Shown: piece by piece, positions 34,593 through 43,770 of the stretch
How positions within the stretch are numbered: position 1 is the first letter of the stretch
Layout of the letters: the number at the start of each line of letters is the position of its first letter
Origin: an uncultured Roseicyclus sp.
Lineage (GTDB): Bacteria; Pseudomonadota; Alphaproteobacteria; Rhodobacterales; Rhodobacteraceae
Direction: 5' to 3'
Assembly: GCA_947489665.1 (NCBI GenBank)
Contig: CANLEH010000002.1
Location: 186,001 to 250,000 of the forward strand
Length of the DNA: 64,000 nucleotides
Notes under the pieces: model-generated
What the model was told of the DNA's origin: nothing
Databases searched by the model: none
Seen by the model: only the letters and a program-made list of their open reading frames with translations
Translations under genes and position numbers: made by a program

Positions 34593-35829
34593 GTGCCGGC
34601 GTCTTCGCAGCTGCCAAAGCCTCGGCCAACGGCAAGGGCTTGCCAAGCAGCCAACCTTGCCCGCGATGCACGCCGAGCTTGCGCAGCGTGTCCGCCTCTG
34701 CCTGCGTCTCGATCCCTTCTGCCACCAAAAGCGCACCGGTCTCAGCCGTGTAGTGCATCAAGGCCGCACACAACGCGCGCAAGGCCTGATCGCCATCGAT
34801 CCCGGACACCAGCGAACGATCCAGTTTGATCATTTCAGGCTGAAGGCGCGCGATCTGTTGCAAGCCGGAATAGCCCGCCCCCGCATCATCAACCGCAATC
34901 CGCACCCCAAGACTGCGCAGATCTGCCAAGGCGCGCGCCAATGCTGCCGGATCGCGCACAGCGGAATGCTCGGTCACCTCCAGCACAACCCGCTCAGGCG
35001 CATGGGCCGAGAACAGGTCCTTCAACCGACCCGTTGCAACCAGATCAGGGCCGGCATTGACGGACAGATACATGTGTTCGGGAATAATGGGCAGGACGCC
35101 CATCGTAGCCTCCAGAACGCACAGCTCCAACTCCACGCCAAGGCCGATATTCGCAGCCTCATCAAACCAAAGGTCGGGGCTGCGCACCGGGTCCGCCTCG
35201 AACCGGCAGAGCGCCTCAAACCCGGACACCGAATTCGTCGCGAGATCGCAAATCGGCTGGAACACCATACGAAAGTGCTCATTCGAGATCACGGTCCGAA
35301 CGCGCGCTTCTGCCTCTTCCACAAGGCGGCGTGCTTCCATCCCGTCCTGCACTTCGGCCTGGGCGAGACGCGCAAACATTTTCATGATGTTCAGATCGCG
35401 CGCATTCAGACCTGGGTTCGGCTTGGGCGACAGGCAACAGAACATACCGTAGACCGACCCATCCTTGCGCAGGATCGGCACGCTGACATGCGCCCCAATC
35501 GGCACCGCTGCCGTGATTGGCAGGTCCAGGGCAATCGGGTGCGCCGAGGTGTCGGGGATCAACTCGGGCAAGCGGCCATCCAGAATGTGTTTGCAATACA
35601 CCTCCGACAATGGCCGCGCATCACCCGGCTTGATCATTTCCTCAAGGCCGGGCGCATCGACGGCGCGAAATACCGTCTGATCATCCACAAATTCAGACAG
35701 ATAGGCGATTTCCATGCCCAGATGCGTGCGCACATCGCGCAAAGCGTCTTGCACAACGTCCGTCGACTCGCGCGCCAGCCTTTGTTGCGCTTGGGCACCG
35801 AAAAGTTCGGGAAGGTGCAAATCAACCAT
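34567..35829 (-). CDS. GAF-EAL cyclic-di-GMP phosphodiesterase
   Basis: A 420-residue protein. The start MVDLHLPELF at 35829 follows AAAGGATG. The GAF domain (about residues 20-160) ends near FARLAQAEVQDG. The EAL domain (about 180-410) has FEALCRF (E-A-L intact), YLSVNAG, VVLEVTEHS, AVDDAGAGYSGL and AEGIET. The usual DDFGTG reads DDAGAG, but both metal-binding Asp residues remain, so hydrolysis of c-di-GMP is expected. No GGDEF is present. Confidence 0.85.
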   Translation of the reverse strand: MVDLHLPELFGAQAQQRLARESTDVVQDALRDVRTHLGMEIAYLSEFVDDQTVFRAVDAPGLEEMIKPGDARPLSEVYCKHILDGRLPELIPDTSAHPIALDLPITAAVPIGAHVSVPILRKDGSVYGMFCCLSPKPNPGLNARDLNIMKMFARLAQAEVQDGMEARRLVEEAEARVRTVISNEHFRMVFQPICDLATNSVSGFEALCRFEADPVRSPDLWFDEAANIGLGVELELCVLEATMGVLPIIPEHMYLSVNAGPDLVATGRLKDLFSAHAPERVVLEVTEHSAVRDPAALARALADLRSLGVRIAVDDAGAGYSGLQQIARLQPEMIKLDRSLVSGIDGDQALRALCAALMHYTAETGALLVAEGIETQAEADTLRKLGVHRGQGWLLGKPLPLAEALAAAKTPAPIGMGSAA

Positions 35830-35918
35830 GACACATCCTTTGGAAAGCCTTCTGCCGATACGCATGGCACGATGCGCGTTAAGGCAAGGTTTCCAAATGA
35901 TAGATCTTGCGCGGAGTC

Positions 35919-37226
35919 CTATAGGGCGCGGAAGGCCTTTTCCTGACGCGCGGTCCAGCGCACGCTCAGCACCGTTTCTTCTTCGCCCGAAGCTTCCGCT
36001 TCGACCACGCCGCGCTCAAACAACCAGGCGCGTTTGCGGCCCTCCGTATGGGCCAGCGTCAGGGTCGCTTCGTGGCGGGGTGGCGAAAGCGCCTCGGCCA
36101 CGGCCGCCAGCATCGGATCCATCCCTTCGCCGGTCAATGCGGATGTCGCGAACACATCTGACCGCCGATCGGCTTCTGTCTGGCGCGCCTCACGCGCTGC
36201 CGCGTCCAGACGATCCAACTTATTCCAGACTTCGATTTGCGGCGCCGTTTCACTGACCCCCAGATCGCCTAGGATGGCCGAGACATCTTGCGCCTGCTCA
36301 GCACTTTCGGGGTGCGAGATATCGCGCACATGCACGATCAAATCGGCGTCGAGCACCTCTTCCAACGTGGCGCGGAAGGCCGCAACAAGTTGGGTGGGCA
36401 AATCACTGATGAAACCCACTGTGTCAGACAGAATGATCTCGGTCCCATCGGGCAATGTCACCGCCCGCATGGTCGGATCGAGCGTTGCAAACAGCATGTC
36501 CTTCGCCATGACCTCCGCCCCCGTCAGTCGGTTGAAAAGGGTCGACTTGCCCGCGTTTGTATAGCCCACGAGCGCGACAATCGGATACGGCACTTTCTTT
36601 CGTGCGGCCCGGTGCAAGGATCGCGTTTTGACGACTTTCTTCAATTGCCGGCGGATCCGGGTGACGGCTTCGTCAATCGCGCGCCGGTCGGCCTCGATCT
36701 GGGTTTCACCGGGGCCACCCACAAATCCCAATCCGCCGCGCTGACGTTCCAGGTGGGTCCAGGCACGCACCAGCCGTGTGCGTTGGTAGCTGAGCGCTGC
36801 CAGCTCAACCTGCAGCACCCCTTCCCGCGTCGCAGCACGGTCGGCGAAAATCTCAAGGATAAGCCCCGTCCGGTCGAGCAGTTTGCAGCCCCACTCTTTC
36901 TCAAGGTTGCGCTGCTGGACGGGCGTGACGGGCCCGTCGATCAGAACAAGGCCGATATCCATCGCCTCGATCAGATCATGCAATTCCTCGATTTTGCCGG
37001 ACCCGAACAGCAAGCCGGGCTGTGCACGTGGCAGTCGTACGACTTGCGCATCCACGACCTCCAGATCCGGCAATGCAGCGGCCAGTGCGACCGCCTCTTC
37101 CAACGCAGGGCCAGCCTCACGCCGGGTCCGATCAGATTGAATGTCCGGGTGCAACACCAATGCCCGCATGGGGCCCTTGCCCAATGCGGTTCCGTTCTCG
37201 TCAGTGGCGCCGTTGGCTGCGCTCAC
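35919..37226 (-). CDS. hflX: GTPase HflX
   Basis: A 435-residue ribosome-associated GTPase. The N-terminal HflX domain includes [11 protein letters not shown] and [21 protein letters not shown], plus the [15 protein letters not shown] glycine-rich linker. The G domain carries [12 protein letters not shown] (G1), DTVGFI (G3) and NKLD (G4). HflX splits stalled ribosomes. The start overlaps the hfq stop by 4 bases, the usual hfq-hflX order. Confidence 0.95.
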   Translation of the reverse strand: MSAANGATDENGTALGKGPMRALVLHPDIQSDRTRREAGPALEEAVALAAALPDLEVVDAQVVRLPRAQPGLLFGSGKIEELHDLIEAMDIGLVLIDGPVTPVQQRNLEKEWGCKLLDRTGLILEIFADRAATREGVLQVELAALSYQRTRLVRAWTHLERQRGGLGFVGGPGETQIEADRRAIDEAVTRIRRQLKKVVKTRSLHRAARKKVPYPIVALVGYTNAGKSTLFNRLTGAEVMAKDMLFATLDPTMRAVTLPDGTEIILSDTVGFISDLPTQLVAAFRATLEEVLDADLIVHVRDISHPESAEQAQDVSAILGDLGVSETAPQIEVWNKLDRLDAAAREARQTEADRRSDVFATSALTGEGMDPMLAAVAEALSPPRHEATLTLAHTEGRKRAWLFERGVVEAEASGEEETVLSVRWTARQEKAFRAL

Positions 37227-37456
37227 TCTTCCCCGTCGTAGAGGTTGATGGGCTGTGCCGGCATCACGGTCGAAATCGCGTGCTTATAGACCAACTGGCT
37301 TTGTCCGTCGCGTCTGAGCAACACACAGAAGTTGTCAAACCACGTGATGACGCCTTGAAGCTTCACACCGTTGATCAGGAAAATGGTTACAGGAACCTTC
37401 GTCTTGCGGACGTGATTCAGAAATGCGTCCTGCAAGTTTTGCTTATTTTCGGCCAT
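37223..37456 (-). CDS. hfq: RNA chaperone Hfq
   Basis: A 77-residue Hfq. Sm1 has [28 protein letters not shown] and Sm2 has [16 protein letters not shown] is the alphaproteobacterial form of the YKHAI motif on the proximal face. It binds small RNAs and mRNAs as a hexamer and is relevant to the two small-RNA candidates here. hflX overlaps its end. Confidence 0.97.
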   Translation of the reverse strand: MAENKQNLQDAFLNHVRKTKVPVTIFLINGVKLQGVITWFDNFCVLLRRDGQSQLVYKHAISTVMPAQPINLYDGEE

Positions 37457-37581
37457 TAACTATCACGCCCCGTTGGTTTTTTCGGGCCAGGTTGATCCCG
37501 GCCGCACTCCCGCGTCCGGACACTATGTCGCCCTTCGCAGGGAATTTCCACCCCCGTTCAATAGGTTGAGCGAGACAGGGC

Positions 37582-39099
37582 CTAATCGCGCCAGAACGAC
37601 GGGTTGAATAGGGCGATGAGAACCAGCGTTTCGATCCGCCCCACAATCATGGCGGCGGCACAAATCAGCTTGGCGGCATCGGACAAGGCGAAGAAGGAAA
37701 CCGGGGCTTCTCCGGCCACGCTGGCCAGCGGCCCGGTTGTGGTTAGCGACGCAATCGACAAGATCATCGCATCTTCAAACGACAGGCCAGTTAGGGCCAG
37801 CGCCACCATCACCGCGGCCATCGACAGGACAAACAGCATGAAGACCACCCAGGCGATATAGGCACCCTCGCGGCGAATACGGCGCCCCAAACGTCCGGCA
37901 CCTGCGACCGAGTGTGGGTAGACCAGCTTTCCGATCTCACGCACCCCGTGTTTGTACAGGGCATAGACCCGCAACAGCTTTACGCCGCCCGCAGTGGTCG
38001 CCACCCCGCCCCCCATCAGCACAAGGCCCACCAGCAACAAGCCCGGTGACTGCAACCCGGACCAATCCCGCGCTGCCCCCCAATTGTCCGAGACAAATCC
38101 CGTCGTCGTCAGGAACGAGACAACTGTGAAGACAGACCCCCACAACGCCTCCAGCGCCGCACGGCCATCGGCAAGCTCATCCACCTCCAACGCCCCCAGC
38201 CAATGCCGGGCAAAGAGCAGCGTCGGCAGCACGATCCCGGCAAAGATTGCCAATCGGATCTCGCGATCCTTGGTCAGGCGCTCGCGCAATTCGCGCCCGA
38301 TGCCGCTGGCATAGGTTCGGCGCGACAGGGCGAAGACGAAGAAGATCAGGATCAGCGCTTCTCCCATCACACCCGTCGGGCGCCCGTCGATGCCGCCCAC
38401 GGGGCTGATGCCCGACGTGGCCAGCGTTGACATGGCATGGATTGCGGCCACCAGCGGCTCTTCCCCCACGGCGATCATCGCAAGGGCAAGCACGACCGTG
38501 AGACCAAGGTAGATCGGCGTCAGCCGTAATGCGTGCTTGCGCAACCGCTCTGACGCATCGGCCGCGCGCATCTGTCCGCGCGCCTTCACCACCTGGCCCT
38601 GGATATTGGCCTCTGAGGTCACCTCATATCCGCCAAGGTTCAGCGGCGCCAAGACCGCGAACGCCGTGATCCAGATCAGCAAGCCACCCATCCAGCCCAC
38701 CAGCCCCCGCCACAGATGCACCACCGGGTCCAGCCGCGTGGGCTCGAACACCTCCGCGCCCGTTGTTGTCAGGGCCGAGGCCATATCCAGGTAGACGTTG
38801 ATAAAGCGCGTATTGCCCACCGCCTGATCCATCGGCCAGGCCAGAACGACAGGCATCCACAGATAGGCCAGAAAAACCGTCGCCAAATGGCTGCGTTCCG
38901 ACGGCTTGCGGCGCGGGGTCTGGCTCGCAAACCCAATCAGGCAAGCTGCCATAATCACCATCGCGCCGACATAGAAGAAATCCCGCGCCGTGGCGTAGTA
39001 GCCAAGATAGGTGCCCACCACAGCAGGCAAAAGCATCGCCACACCAGATGCGAACAACAGCACGGTGAAGAAGGGCAAATTGCGGAAATAAGCGGCCAT
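37582..39099 (-). CDS. trkH: potassium uptake protein TrkH
   Basis: A 505-residue potassium channel-like subunit with 10-12 helices. The four selectivity-filter segments can be seen as SALTTTGAE, STLATSGIS, SFLTTTGFV and ASLTTTGPL. It imports K+ with TrkA. The stop of trkA is 6 bases before its start, and hfq lies 125 bases after it. Confidence 0.95.
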   Translation of the reverse strand: MAAYFRNLPFFTVLLFASGVAMLLPAVVGTYLGYYATARDFFYVGAMVIMAACLIGFASQTPRRKPSERSHLATVFLAYLWMPVVLAWPMDQAVGNTRFINVYLDMASALTTTGAEVFEPTRLDPVVHLWRGLVGWMGGLLIWITAFAVLAPLNLGGYEVTSEANIQGQVVKARGQMRAADASERLRKHALRLTPIYLGLTVVLALAMIAVGEEPLVAAIHAMSTLATSGISPVGGIDGRPTGVMGEALILIFFVFALSRRTYASGIGRELRERLTKDREIRLAIFAGIVLPTLLFARHWLGALEVDELADGRAALEALWGSVFTVVSFLTTTGFVSDNWGAARDWSGLQSPGLLLVGLVLMGGGVATTAGGVKLLRVYALYKHGVREIGKLVYPHSVAGAGRLGRRIRREGAYIAWVVFMLFVLSMAAVMVALALTGLSFEDAMILSIASLTTTGPLASVAGEAPVSFFALSDAAKLICAAAMIVGRIETLVLIALFNPSFWRD

Positions 39100-39105
39100 G
39101 CCGGC

Positions 39106-40482
39106 TCAGAAGAAATCGATGGAGACTTGCAGCAAAGCCTCGACCGCAGGCACATCCGCCGTCAGCGCAAAAATCACGATGGCATCGCCATCCTCGATCC
39201 GTGTGGCGCCTGAGGGGCGGAACACCTTCTTGCCCCGCTGCACTGCCCCCACAAGCGCGCCTTCCGGGAAATCGATATCGCGGATCGCCTTGCCCGAAAT
39301 GGGCGAGGTCGACAAAACCTGCGCCTCGATGATCTCGGCCTCTGCATCACCGATGGAGTAAACTCCGCGCACGCGTCCGTGCCGGATATGGCGCAGGATG
39401 GAGCTTACGGTTGTCGCGCGCGGGCTCACATAGGCGTCGATCCCCAATGGGTCCATCAACGGCACCAGCGTGGGATCGTTCACCAGAGAAATCGCCATCC
39501 CCGCGCCCGCCGATTTGGCCCGGACAGAGGCCAGCATGTTCGTCTTGTCATCATCGGTCAGGCACAACATCACATCGGCCCGCTCAACCCCCGCTTCGCG
39601 CAACAGGTCCATGTCGAGCCCGTCACCATGCAGCACAATCGTCCGCTCCAGCGCATCGGCGGCCACTTCGGCCCGCGCCCGGTTCGCCTCGATCACACGG
39701 GTCCGCATCCGGGTCTCTGACAATTCCAGCTTCTTGGCCACGGTCAGGCCAACATTGCCACCGCCCACAATCAGCACGCGTTCGGCACGTGTGCGAGTCT
39801 TGCCGAAAATATCAAGCGTTCGGGCCACGTCCTCGGCATGGGTGAAGATGTATATCTGATCATTCGCAAACAGCTGATCACCGGGCTCGGGCGCAAACAG
39901 CACACCGTCGCGCCGCACACCGACAACAATTGCCCGCAAGGTCGAAAACAGTTCCGAGAGCTGCCGCAAAGGTGTGTCGAGCACCGGACAATCCTCATCC
40001 AGTGCGATCCCCAACAACTTGGCATCGCCGCCCAGGAAACTTTCCGTATCAAATGTCGTGGGCGAGGCGATCCGGTTCAGAACCGCTTCGGCCACCTCCA
40101 TCTCGGGCGAGATCACAACGTCGATCGGCAAGTGATCGCGCCGGTAAAGGTCCGAATAGCTCGCCTGAAGGTAGCTTTGTGACCGCAAACGCGCGATCTT
40201 GCGCGGCACGGCAAAGACGGAATGCGCCACCTGGCAGGTGACCATGTTCACCTCGTCCGAGAACGTGGCCGCAATCACCATATCCGCATCCCGCGCGCCC
40301 GCACGGTCCAGCACATCCGGATGGCTCGCAAAGCCCGTCAGGCCTTGCACGTCAAGCGTATCGGTCGCACGCCGCACCAGATCGGGGTTGTTATCAACCA
40401 CCGTCACATCGTTGTTTTCCGAGGAAAGATGCCGCGCAATCTGCCAGCCAACCTGACCTGCGCCACAGATGATGACCTTCAT
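39106..40482 (-). CDS. trkA: TrkA potassium-uptake regulatory subunit
   Basis: A 458-residue peripheral protein with two RCK modules. Each has an N-terminal Rossmann domain (MKVIICGAGQVGWQIA at 1-16; RVLIVGGGNVGLTVAKKLE in the second half) and a C-terminal TrkA_C part. NAD(H) or ATP binding gates TrkH. It is immediately upstream of trkH. In relatives trkA normally follows ntrX directly; here an amidase gene and a lipoprotein gene lie between. Confidence 0.95.
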   Translation of the reverse strand: MKVIICGAGQVGWQIARHLSSENNDVTVVDNNPDLVRRATDTLDVQGLTGFASHPDVLDRAGARDADMVIAATFSDEVNMVTCQVAHSVFAVPRKIARLRSQSYLQASYSDLYRRDHLPIDVVISPEMEVAEAVLNRIASPTTFDTESFLGGDAKLLGIALDEDCPVLDTPLRQLSELFSTLRAIVVGVRRDGVLFAPEPGDQLFANDQIYIFTHAEDVARTLDIFGKTRTRAERVLIVGGGNVGLTVAKKLELSETRMRTRVIEANRARAEVAADALERTIVLHGDGLDMDLLREAGVERADVMLCLTDDDKTNMLASVRAKSAGAGMAISLVNDPTLVPLMDPLGIDAYVSPRATTVSSILRHIRHGRVRGVYSIGDAEAEIIEAQVLSTSPISGKAIRDIDFPEGALVGAVQRGKKVFRPSGATRIEDGDAIVIFALTADVPAVEALLQVSIDFF

Positions 40483-40672
40483 GGGTGAGGCCCGCCTTTA
40501 CGCTCCAAAAGGTTGCGCAGGATTGGCAGGTTGGGGGCCGGGCGTCAACGGGTGGCTGGAATGGCGTTCGAAGCTGGAAGTACAATCCCTACGTGACAAA
40601 GCCTCCACTGGCGTACGGGCGACATCGAACAAGTTGGGCAATCCACGAAAACGCTTCGGAAGCAAAAGGTGT

Positions 40673-41446
40673 CTACGGGTCCACTGGCTTTAAAAAGCCA
40701 GAATGAACATACCCTACATATCCCAAACGTGTACGTACTCGCCACCACTCTCCATCAATTCCAAGTCGTTCGACAACAGTCCTCTCTGGCAACGCCCCGA
40801 CTTTTTCTCCACCAGGGGACCGGCGAAAATTCAATTCAGAGGGCGCTACGCCGCTAACCCGAAACCTTGGCGGCTTCACATCTTCCGGCATATCGTCGTC
40901 TGAATAAGGGGCAACCCGGTCAGTAAGAGCCGCCACCTTAGAGCGCATCTCGGTTCCTACATCCCTATGCCCCTTAATTGTCGCATCGAATGAGAGGCGC
41001 GTTATATCCCATTTCCCGTCTTGCGCGACGTTCAAATTTGGCTCAACCTCCGCATGGGTTAGTACGGTTGTCGGAGTAATTAAGATGCCATACTTTTCGA
41101 CCAAATCAGCAATAACTTGCAACCCGACTTCCCACTGTGTTTGCGTCATTGGAGCTGAAGTATTTTTGTATTCACTTTCAAGCCGTACACCGGCCATACA
41201 ACAAAGTGATACACCAATTGCACCCGAGTTCGCTCCCTTGGTATGCCGCGCGTAGCGATCTGTGATTGGGCGTGCATTTTCTCTGATTGATCTGTCACCC
41301 AATATTAGCGAACCATCACCTTCAACGAGAATATGATACGCGTTCTTATCGGTTGAGTTGGCCTTATTCCCGCCTGCAGTCCAATGCAAATGGATGCGTT
41401 CCATCGAAACATCTGGCATCCAAGTTTGGGGTACGATACGTGTCAT
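40673..41446 (-). CDS. N-acetylmuramoyl-L-alanine amidase with C-terminal SH3 domain
   Basis: A 257-residue cell-wall amidase. The start MTRIVPQTWMPD at 41446 has GGAGAGG eight bases upstream; a second in-frame ATG at 41491 lacks one. The amidase_2 fold has His21 in LHWTAGG, THAEVE and KWDITRL as likely zinc ligands. A bacterial SH3 domain ends it (LNFRRSPGGEKVGALPERT, then WWRVRTRLGYVGYVHSGFL). There is no signal peptide. The gene is visibly A+T-richer than its neighbours (41281-41340 contains only 25 G+C in 60 bases), which suggests a horizontally acquired, endolysin-like gene. Confidence 0.85.
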   Translation of the reverse strand: MTRIVPQTWMPDVSMERIHLHWTAGGNKANSTDKNAYHILVEGDGSLILGDRSIRENARPITDRYARHTKGANSGAIGVSLCCMAGVRLESEYKNTSAPMTQTQWEVGLQVIADLVEKYGILITPTTVLTHAEVEPNLNVAQDGKWDITRLSFDATIKGHRDVGTEMRSKVAALTDRVAPYSDDDMPEDVKPPRFRVSGVAPSELNFRRSPGGEKVGALPERTVVERLGIDGEWWRVRTRLGYVGYVHSGFLKPVDP

Positions 41447-41770
41447 AAAATTAGCCTCTCCGAAAAAATAATGAAGAGTATCTAAATCCATTCAAAGGAA
41501 TTTCTCAAGAGAGTTAGTAATCGTTCAAAAATGATGCTGGAGTCCTTCAAATAATGAACTGCCTCCATTCTCAAACTGTGTTTGCGCTCCTTAAGTCATG
41601 GCAAACCCAAAAGGCTTGTGGCTAATGCTTCGTGAAAATTCACGCTGAACGACCGTGCTGTATTTAACGCCAAAAGTACCTTACTGCGGCCTTGAGCAAA
41701 TTGCTCTTCGTAGAGCTCACTTGTCATCGATTGGCGCACCAACATAAATTCACCCTTAGAACATCAAATC
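41447..41770. other. A+T-rich gene-free stretch
   Basis: 324 bases between the amidase start and the lipoprotein gene. Base composition matches the amidase gene, not the cluster. I see no open reading frame, tRNA, terminator or direct repeat that would mark an insertion boundary. Confidence 0.6.
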
Positions 41771-42247
41771 GTGGGCTGTGCCGTTTTGTTTAGGTTTCTC
41801 TTTTCTATTGTCACGGCAGTGAGCATGTCCGCGTGTGTCGCTGACACGGTGTACCACGCGCCCGGCGTCTCCGTTGCGACCCGCGATGCCACCTTTGCGC
41901 AATGCGAGGCGCAATCGCTGCGCCAATACCCTGTGCTGAACGAGACCCGCTTCCGCGCGCCGACGTTCGTGCCTGCAACCGAGACCTGTAATGCGAACGG
42001 CGTCTGCACGCGCACAGAAGGCTATTGGGAGCCAGGCGAGGCCTACACAGTCGACATCAACCGCGACATCCGGCGCACGGCCACACAAGGCTGCATGGGC
42101 GCGGCAGGTTTCTCGCGCATCGAGTTGCCGTTTTGTGAGGAAGGCACCGCCGTCACCCAATCCACCACGATCCCGACGCTCACCGGTGGTACCTGCCTGA
42201 TCCGTCAGCGTGGCACCGAGCCTTTGATCGTGAACCCGGCTGGTTGA
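41771..42247 (+). CDS. putative lipoprotein
   Basis: A 158-residue protein read from GTG 41771. The hydrophobic start FRFLFSIVTAVSMSAC has a lipobox-like SMSAC, so the mature protein would begin at Cys22. Four later cysteines (NETRFRAPTF region CNANGVC, GCMGAAGF and LPFCEEG) suggest disulfides. I do not recognise the family. Base use is back to that of the surrounding cluster. It points toward ntrX on the opposite strand. Confidence 0.65.
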   Translation: MGCAVLFRFLFSIVTAVSMSACVADTVYHAPGVSVATRDATFAQCEAQSLRQYPVLNETRFRAPTFVPATETCNANGVCTRTEGYWEPGEAYTVDINRDIRRTATQGCMGAAGFSRIELPFCEEGTAVTQSTTIPTLTGGTCLIRQRGTEPLIVNPAG

Positions 42248-42263
42248 GGGTCCGCAGATCGCA

Positions 42264-42291
42264 AAACATTTCTACAATCATAGAAATGTTT
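42264..42291 (+). terminator. A+T-rich perfect hairpin after the lipoprotein gene
   Basis: AAACATTTCTA (42264-42274) pairs with TAGAAATGTTT (42281-42291) around a 6-base loop. It lies 17 bases after the stop. The T-run is only three long, so it is probably a weak or rho-assisted terminator. Confidence 0.5.
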
Positions 42292-42340
42292 CTCAGCGTC
42301 GTTGGTGGTTTTTCAATGACTTAGGCAGCGATCCTAATCC

Positions 42341-42356
42341 TGATCACGCGTGATCA
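42341..42356. promoter_or_regulatory. perfect 16-bp palindrome downstream of ntrX
   Basis: TGATCACGCGTGATCA is a perfect palindrome lying 13 bases beyond the ntrX stop. It has no T-run and looks like a protein-binding site, possibly for an unknown dimeric regulator. Confidence 0.35.
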
Positions 42357-42369
42357 ACCTTGATACCGT

Positions 42370-43767
42370 CTATCCTTCGCTCACCTGCGCCACCCGCGTC
42401 CCGGCCTTCGACGTGGTCACAACACCAAGCGATTTCAGCTTCCTGTGCAGCGCAGACCGCTCCATCCCCACAAAGCTCGCGGTCCGCGAAATATTGCCCC
42501 CGAACCGGTTGATCTGCGCCATCAGATATTGCCGCTCAAACAGCTCCCGCGCCTCGCGCAACGGCAGCGTCGTCAGCGAGGCCGACAGTGCGATATCCTC
42601 CTCCGACGTCGGCGCCTCCGTCTGCCCCGGCAGGTCACGCGCCTCGATCGGGCCTGACCCTTCGCCAAGGATCAGCACCCGCTCAATCATGTTTTTGAGC
42701 TGCCGCACATTGCCCGGCCAGGCCATGGTCTGCAGCATCGCCGCCGCATCTTCGCCAAGGTCCCGCGCCGTCAGACCCTGCTCGCGGTTGAATAACTCGA
42801 TGAAGTATCGCGCCAGTTCCGGAATATCCTCGCGCCGATCTTCCAGGCTCGGCACCTCCACAGGCACCACGTTCATGCGGTGGTAAAGCTCTTCCCGGAA
42901 CCGGCCCGCGTCGATCTCGGCCTGTAGATTGCGCGTCGTTGACGAAACAACGCGCAGGTCTACCCGCACCTTCGTTGTTCCGCCCACACGCGTGAAACTC
43001 TGGTCTACCAGAACACGCAGGATCTTCGCCTGCGTCTCCAGCGGCATATCGGCGACTTCGTCGAAGTAGATCACCCCGCCATGGGCCTGTTCCAGCAAGC
43101 CCTGCTCCACCCCGCGCTGCTGGCTTTCGCGGCCAAACAGAACCTCTTCCATATGGTCCGGCTGGATCGACGCGCTGGAGACGGTCACAAACGGCGCGTC
43201 GGCTCGGTTCGATTCCGCATGGATATACCGCGCCGCGACTTCCTTGCCCGCACCCGGCCCGCCCGTCAGCATCACGCGGCCATTTGATTTGGTGACCTTG
43301 TCGAGCTGGCTCTTGAGTGTCCGAAACGCAGAGGACGACCCAACCATATCCATCGACCGGCTGTCCTGCCGCCGCAGCGCCGAATTCTCCCGCCGCAGAC
43401 GCGAGGTTTCCATTGCGCGTTTGATGACCACCATCAACTGATCAATGTTGAACGGCTTCTCGATGAAGTCATAGGCGCCCTGCTTGATCGCCGCGACGGC
43501 GATTTCCACATTGCCGTGGCCCGAAATGATCACCACCGGAACTTCCGGATTGTCGCGCTTCACGTGGCCCAGGATATCGATCCCGTCCATCGAGCTGTCT
43601 TTGAGCCAGATATCAAGGATCATCAGCCCCGGCTGGCTTTTGTTCAGCTCTGCCATGCACTCGTCGGATGAGCCTGCCATTCGGGTTGTGAAACCCTCAT
43701 CCTCGAGGATGTCACAGATCAGTTCGCGAATGTCGCGCTCGTCGTCGACGACCAGAATGTCACTCAT
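42370..43767 (-). CDS. ntrX: nitrogen response regulator NtrX
   Basis: A 465-residue response regulator. The receiver has DD at 8-9 and phosphoacceptor Asp52. The AAA+ domain has Walker A GGPGAGKE at 169-176 and IYFDEVADMPLETQAKILRVL as the Walker B region. The Fis-type helix-turn-helix ends the protein. The GAFTGA loop that would lie near residues 211-225 is replaced by GRESQQRGVEQG, so it should not activate sigma-54. NtrY phosphorylates it. Confidence 0.93.
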   Translation of the reverse strand: MSDILVVDDERDIRELICDILEDEGFTTRMAGSSDECMAELNKSQPGLMILDIWLKDSSMDGIDILGHVKRDNPEVPVVIISGHGNVEIAVAAIKQGAYDFIEKPFNIDQLMVVIKRAMETSRLRRENSALRRQDSRSMDMVGSSSAFRTLKSQLDKVTKSNGRVMLTGGPGAGKEVAARYIHAESNRADAPFVTVSSASIQPDHMEEVLFGRESQQRGVEQGLLEQAHGGVIYFDEVADMPLETQAKILRVLVDQSFTRVGGTTKVRVDLRVVSSTTRNLQAEIDAGRFREELYHRMNVVPVEVPSLEDRREDIPELARYFIELFNREQGLTARDLGEDAAAMLQTMAWPGNVRQLKNMIERVLILGEGSGPIEARDLPGQTEAPTSEEDIALSASLTTLPLREARELFERQYLMAQINRFGGNISRTASFVGMERSALHRKLKSLGVVTTSKAGTRVAQVSEG

Positions 43768-43770
43768 GTC

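Noticed and set aside
34657-35946. 430-codon plus-strand open frame opposite the GAF-EAL gene
   Set aside because: The minus strand carries complete GAF and EAL motifs; the plus frame is histidine/arginine-rich shadow sequence.
40684-40701. CTGGCTTTAAAAAGCCAG hairpin as a terminator of the amidase gene
   Set aside because: It lies inside the coding sequence (SGFLKPV residues before the stop).
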